A DNA stretch of 10,592 nucleotides from an uncultured Clostridia bacterium (GTDB lineage: Bacteria; Bacillota; Clostridia; Christensenellales; Aristaeellaceae), in the NCBI GenBank assembly GCA_947600345.1, contig CANQGC010000080.1, forward strand, positions 1 to 10,592. The letters run 5' to 3'. Below are positions 7,689-10,592 of the stretch, in pieces; the stretch's first letter is position 1; each line of letters opens with the position of its first letter. Made by a program: the position numbers and the translations under genes. Under the pieces are notes generated by a model that was not told where the DNA came from, did not search any database, and was given only the letters and a program-made list of their open reading frames with translations.

Positions 7689-7737
7689 GGCAAGCGAGGC
7701 GTGGCGCTCCGCGCTCCGTCGGGTCGATGTTCGGATT

Positions 7738-7766
7738 ATTCTAACATGCCCCGTGCATACTGTCAA
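7738..7766 (-). promoter_or_regulatory. sigma-A type promoter of the pyr operon
   Basis: On the minus strand: TTGACA (7766-7761), a 17-nt spacer and TAGAAT (7743-7738), with the extended -10 element TGT immediately ahead of the hexamer. The -35 is consensus and the -10 differs at one position. Predicted transcription start is about 7730-7732, leaving a leader of roughly 55 nt before the ATG at 7676. That leader is too short for, and shows no sign of, the PyrR-type attenuator common upstream of Gram-positive pyr genes. Confidence 0.8.
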
Positions 7767-7779
7767 TGCAGCGTCAATG
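7762..7779 (-). repeat. tandem CATTGAC repeat on the pyr -35 box
   Basis: The minus strand reads CATTGAC, then GCTG, then CATTGAC, two identical 7-bp units with an 11-bp period (7779-7773 and 7768-7762). The inner copy overlaps the TTGACA box. One helical turn of spacing on the same DNA face is the usual geometry for a dimeric regulator, but it could also be a chance duplication. Confidence 0.35.
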
Positions 7780-7806
7780 AAGGGCAGATTAAGTTTTGCC
7801 GCACTT

Positions 7807-7821
7807 GGAAGCATAGCTTCC
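7807..7821. other. short palindrome between divergent promoters
   Basis: GGAAGC, loop ATA, GCTTCC: a perfect 6-bp inverted repeat in the divergent region between pyrC and the exporter genes, about 40 bp upstream of the pyr -35 box. It could be an operator half-site pair; it has no T-run and is not a terminator. No other evidence supports a role. Confidence 0.2.
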
Positions 7822-7871
7822 TCTCAACCTCAGCGCCCAACTTCCTTCCGCCTTTCTTTACAAAGGGGCGC

Positions 7872-7877
7872 TATAAT
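7872..7877 (+). promoter_or_regulatory. probable -10 box for the ABC exporter genes
   Basis: A perfect TATAAT lies 59 nt before the exporter ATG on the plus strand. No good -35 hexamer is found at 16-18 nt spacing (that position reads GC-rich), so the promoter may be weak, activator-dependent or misassigned. Predicted start is near 7884. Confidence 0.4.
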
Positions 7878-7892
7878 CGGAATTAAATTATG

Positions 7893-7914
7893 GAAGGGAA
7901 CTCCAATTCCCTTC
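7893..7914 (+). promoter_or_regulatory. leader hairpin or operator before the exporter
   Basis: Perfect 8-bp inverted repeat, GAAGGGAA (7893-7900) and TTCCCTTC (7907-7914), with a 6-nt spacer. It lies between the TATAAT box and the ribosome site at 7918-7924, inside the predicted 5' untranslated RNA. It could be a repressor operator just downstream of the start site or an RNA stem that affects translation initiation. Confidence 0.4.
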
Positions 7915-7935
7915 GGTGAGGGAGTGAATGTCTCT

Positions 7936-9687
7936 ATGCTCAGACGACTGGCGAGCTGCGTGCGGGAATTCAAGCGCCCCACGCTCTACACGCTCGCGCT
8001 GATCGTGCTCGAGGCGGTGATCGACGTGCTGATTCCGTTCATCATCGCCGATCTGGTGAACCGCATCGGCGCGGGCGCGGCGATGGGAGAGGTGCTCTCC
8101 ATCGGCGGCATCCTCGCGGCGATGGCCATCGTATCGCTGCTGTGCGGCGGCGCGGCGGGCATCACCTGCGCCCGGGCCTCGGCGGGCTTCGCGCGGAATT
8201 TGCGCCACGACATCTTCCGGCGGATTGACACCTTCGCCTTCGAGAACATCGACAAGTTCTCCTCGGCCTCGCTGGTCACGCGCATGACCACCGACGTCAG
8301 CAACGTGCAGATGTCGTTCATGATGATCATCCGCACGGCCATCCGCTCGCCGATGATGTTCGTGTTCTCCATCGTGATGGCCTACATCATGGCGGGCGCG
8401 CTGTCGGCGACGTTCGTGGTGATCGTGCCGGTGCTGGTGTTCGGACTGCTGATGGTGGCGCGCAAGGCCATGCCGGCCTTCCGCAGCGTGTTCCGCAAGT
8501 ACGACCGCATGAACGAATCCATCGAAGAGAACGTGCGGGCCATGCGCGTGGTCAAGGGCTTCTCCCGGGAGGAGTACGAGAAGCAGAAGTTCGGCGCGGC
8601 GTCCGAGAACATCCGGAAGGACTTCACCCGCGCCGAGCGCATCGTGGCGCTGAACACGCCGCTGATGCAGCTCTGCCTCTACTTTAACATGGGCTTCGTG
8701 CTGCTGGTGGGCTCGCGCATGGCGATCACCAGCCACGGCTCCCTGGTCAACGTCGGCCAGATCTCCGCGATGCTCACCTACGGCATGCAGATCCTCATGT
8801 CGCTGATGATGCTGTCGATGATCTACGTGATGATCACCATGTCCGCCGAGTCCGCCAAGCGCATCTGCGAGGTGCTCGACGAGACGAGCGCGCTGCACAA
8901 CCCCGAGCATCCGGTCTACGAGGTCAGGGACGGCTCCATCGACTTTTCGGACGTGCGCTTCAAGTACGCGGCCTCGGCCAAGCGATACGCGCTGGACGAC
9001 ATCGACCTGCACATCCCCTCGGGCGCGACCGTGGGTATCCTTGGCGGCACCGGTTCGAGCAAATCGACGCTCGTGCAGCTCATTCCCCGGCTCTACGACG
9101 TCACAGAGGGCAGCGTGAAGGTCGGCGGCGTGGACGTGCGCGACTACGACCTGGACACGCTGCGCGGCGCGGTGGCGATGGTGCTGCAGAAGAACGAGCT
9201 CTTCTCCGGCACCATCAAGGAGAACCTGCGCTGGGGCGACCCCAACGCCACGGACGAGGAGATCGTCGCGGCGTGCAAGCTGGCCCAGGCGGACGAGTTC
9301 GTGCAGGCGTTCCCGAAGGGCTACGACACCTGGATCGAGCAGGGTGGCACGAACGTGTCCGGCGGCCAGAAGCAGAGATTGTGCATCGCCCGCGCGCTGC
9401 TCAAGAAGCCCAAGGTGCTGATCCTGGACGACTCCACCAGCGCCGTGGACACCCGCACCGACGCACTGATCCGCGAGGGCTTCCGCAGCTTCATCCCGGA
9501 GACCACGAAGATCATCATCGCCCAGCGCGTGGCATCGGTGCAGGACGCCGACATGATCCTGGTGATGGAGAACGGCAAGATCGCGGACATGGGCAACCAC
9601 GAGGAGCTCATGCAAAAGAGCGAGATCTACCGCGAGATCTACGAGCAGCAGACGAGGGGAGGCGGCGAAGATGAACAGACGGCCTGA
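7936..9687 (+). CDS. ABC exporter subunit with degenerate ATP site (membrane + ATPase)
   Basis: Half-transporter of the multidrug/lipid export type: an N-terminal six-helix membrane domain (about 15-310) fused to a nucleotide-binding domain (about 330-575), 583 residues. Motifs: Walker A GGTGSSKST (370-378) with Ser375 where Gly is usual, Q-loop Q418, signature VSGGQ (474-478), Walker B VLILDD (494-499). Asp499 replaces the catalytic Glu and Gln530 replaces the switch His. Such changes mark the degenerate-site partner of heterodimeric exporters such as TM287/288. Start: ATG 7936 begins a typical N-terminus (MLRRL) with GAGGGAG 11 nt ahead; GTG 7924 is an alternative, and the frame is open upstream to 7753. 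The substrate is not predictable. The stop overlaps the next gene by 17 bp, as expected for coupled subunits. Confidence 0.92.
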   Translation: MLRRLASCVREFKRPTLYTLALIVLEAVIDVLIPFIIADLVNRIGAGAAMGEVLSIGGILAAMAIVSLLCGGAAGITCARASAGFARNLRHDIFRRIDTFAFENIDKFSSASLVTRMTTDVSNVQMSFMMIIRTAIRSPMMFVFSIVMAYIMAGALSATFVVIVPVLVFGLLMVARKAMPAFRSVFRKYDRMNESIEENVRAMRVVKGFSREEYEKQKFGAASENIRKDFTRAERIVALNTPLMQLCLYFNMGFVLLVGSRMAITSHGSLVNVGQISAMLTYGMQILMSLMMLSMIYVMITMSAESAKRICEVLDETSALHNPEHPVYEVRDGSIDFSDVRFKYAASAKRYALDDIDLHIPSGATVGILGGTGSSKSTLVQLIPRLYDVTEGSVKVGGVDVRDYDLDTLRGAVAMVLQKNELFSGTIKENLRWGDPNATDEEIVAACKLAQADEFVQAFPKGYDTWIEQGGTNVSGGQKQRLCIARALLKKPKVLILDDSTSAVDTRTDALIREGFRSFIPETTKIIIAQRVASVQDADMILVMENGKIADMGNHEELMQKSEIYREIYEQQTRGGGEDEQTA

Positions 9688-10592
9688 GAAGAAGCGCGGC
9701 ACCTTCGGCCGCATCGTGAAGTCGCTGTTTGAATCCTACCCGAAGCTGGCGCCGCTGACGGCGGTGTGCATACTGATCTCCTCCGCCACGGCGGCGATCC
9801 CGGCGGTGTTCATCCAGCGCGTCGTGGCGGTGATCCAGCAGTGGATCGAGAGCGGCGACTGGCAGTCGGCGTCGAGGCAGATCGTGCCGATGGTGCTGCT
9901 GCTGATCGGCCTGTACGTGATCTCGATCATCGCCATCGCAGCCTACACCCAGCTGATGGCCTACATGACCCAGGGCTTCCTGAACAAGATGCGCCGCCGC
10001 ATGTTCGACGGCATGCAGGACCTGCCCATCCGCTACTTCGACACCCACAAGCACGGCGACATCATGTCCCACTACACCAACGACATCGACACGCTGCGTC
10101 AGCTGGTATCCCAGGCGCTGCCGGCACTGCTGCGCTCAGGGATGCTGATCCTCTGCGTGCTGGCGATCATGCTCTACTACAGCGTCTGGATGACGCTGGT
10201 GGTGATGGTCGGCGTGGCGGCGATGCTCTTCGTATCCCGCAAGGTGGGCGGCGGCAGCACCAAGTACTTCGTGCGCCAGCAGCGCTCGCTGGGCGCGGCC
10301 GAGGGCTTCATCCAGGAGATGATGAACGGCCAGAAGGTCGTCAAGGTGTTCAGCCACGAGGAAGCCAGCGAGGCCGACTTCGACAAGCTGAACGACGCCC
10401 TGTTCGAGGACAGCTTCCGCGCCCACTCCTACGCCAACATCCTCGGCCCGGTCATCATGAACATCGGCAACATCACCTACGTGCTGGTGGCCGTGGCGGG
10501 CGGTCTGTTCCTGCTCCTGGGGCTGCCGAATCTGAGCCTGTCGGGCATGGCGTTCGAGCTGAGCATCATCGTGCCCTTCATGAACATGACCA
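9671..10592 (+). CDS. ABC exporter partner subunit (partial, runs off edge)
   Basis: Second half-transporter, open from ATG 9671 to the end of the window (307 residues, no stop). The visible part is nearly all of the membrane domain: hydrophobic segments near residues 27-48, 72-95, 152-190 and 260-285, then the start of a sixth. Between them is the coupling-region motif YFDTHKHGDIMSHYTNDIDTLRQ-like sequence (about 122-144) typical of exporter subunits, and VVKVFSHEE (about 223-231) ahead of the fifth helix. AGGGGAGG lies 8 nt upstream, within the end of the previous gene. The ATPase domain is beyond the window. As partner of a degenerate subunit, it is expected to carry the intact catalytic Glu and switch His and possibly an altered signature motif. 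Confidence 0.9.
   Translation, partial: MNRRPEKKRGTFGRIVKSLFESYPKLAPLTAVCILISSATAAIPAVFIQRVVAVIQQWIESGDWQSASRQIVPMVLLLIGLYVISIIAIAAYTQLMAYMTQGFLNKMRRRMFDGMQDLPIRYFDTHKHGDIMSHYTNDIDTLRQLVSQALPALLRSGMLILCVLAIMLYYSVWMTLVVMVGVAAMLFVSRKVGGGSTKYFVRQQRSLGAAEGFIQEMMNGQKVVKVFSHEEASEADFDKLNDALFEDSFRAHSYANILGPVIMNIGNITYVLVAVAGGLFLLLGLPNLSLSGMAFELSIIVPFMNMT

Noticed and set aside
7720..7737. AATCC at the leader start as a PyrR-binding loop
   Set aside because: Only the first five bases fit the consensus; the conserved GAGG part and flanking stem are absent.
7888..9714. 608-codon minus-strand open frame opposite the ABC exporter gene
   Set aside because: Histidine-rich antisense shadow of a clear ABC transporter; no domain of its own.

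Overview
The window comes from a GC-rich bacterium. The de novo pyrimidine genes have the Gram-positive (Firmicutes) arrangement, including pyrK, the iron-sulfur/FAD subunit of class 1B dihydroorotate dehydrogenase. Strong Shine-Dalgarno sites of the GGAGG type and a consensus sigma-A promoter also fit a GC-rich member of the Clostridia. No rRNA or taxonomic marker is present, so this placement is an inference.

Layout: about 70% of the window is one minus-strand pyrimidine operon, transcribed from a divergent promoter near 7750 toward position 1. The order is pyrC (dihydroorotase), a 182-bp gap filled with hairpins, carB (carbamoyl-phosphate synthase large subunit), pyrK, pyrD, pyrF and pyrE. 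From carB onward the genes are packed with gaps of 13 bp or less, or overlap. Together they cover carbamoyl phosphate formation (large subunit only) and every step from carbamoyl aspartate to UMP. carA (small subunit) and pyrB (aspartate transcarbamoylase) are absent and must lie elsewhere if the pathway is complete.

On the plus strand, diverging from pyrC across a 259-bp regulatory region, are two overlapping genes for a heterodimeric ABC exporter. The first subunit is complete and has a degenerate nucleotide-binding site. The second runs off the right edge after its membrane domain. There is no sign that the exporter is functionally linked to pyrimidine synthesis beyond the shared promoter region.

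No CRISPR array, mobile element, RNA gene or wholly novel system is visible. The less ordinary points are: a pyrC start where the best ATG and ribosome site are one base out of frame next to an A5 run; a four-hairpin array where carA often sits; an AT-rich codon patch inside pyrK; a pair of look-alike inverted repeats in pyrK and pyrD; and a tandem 7-bp repeat on the pyr promoter -35 box.
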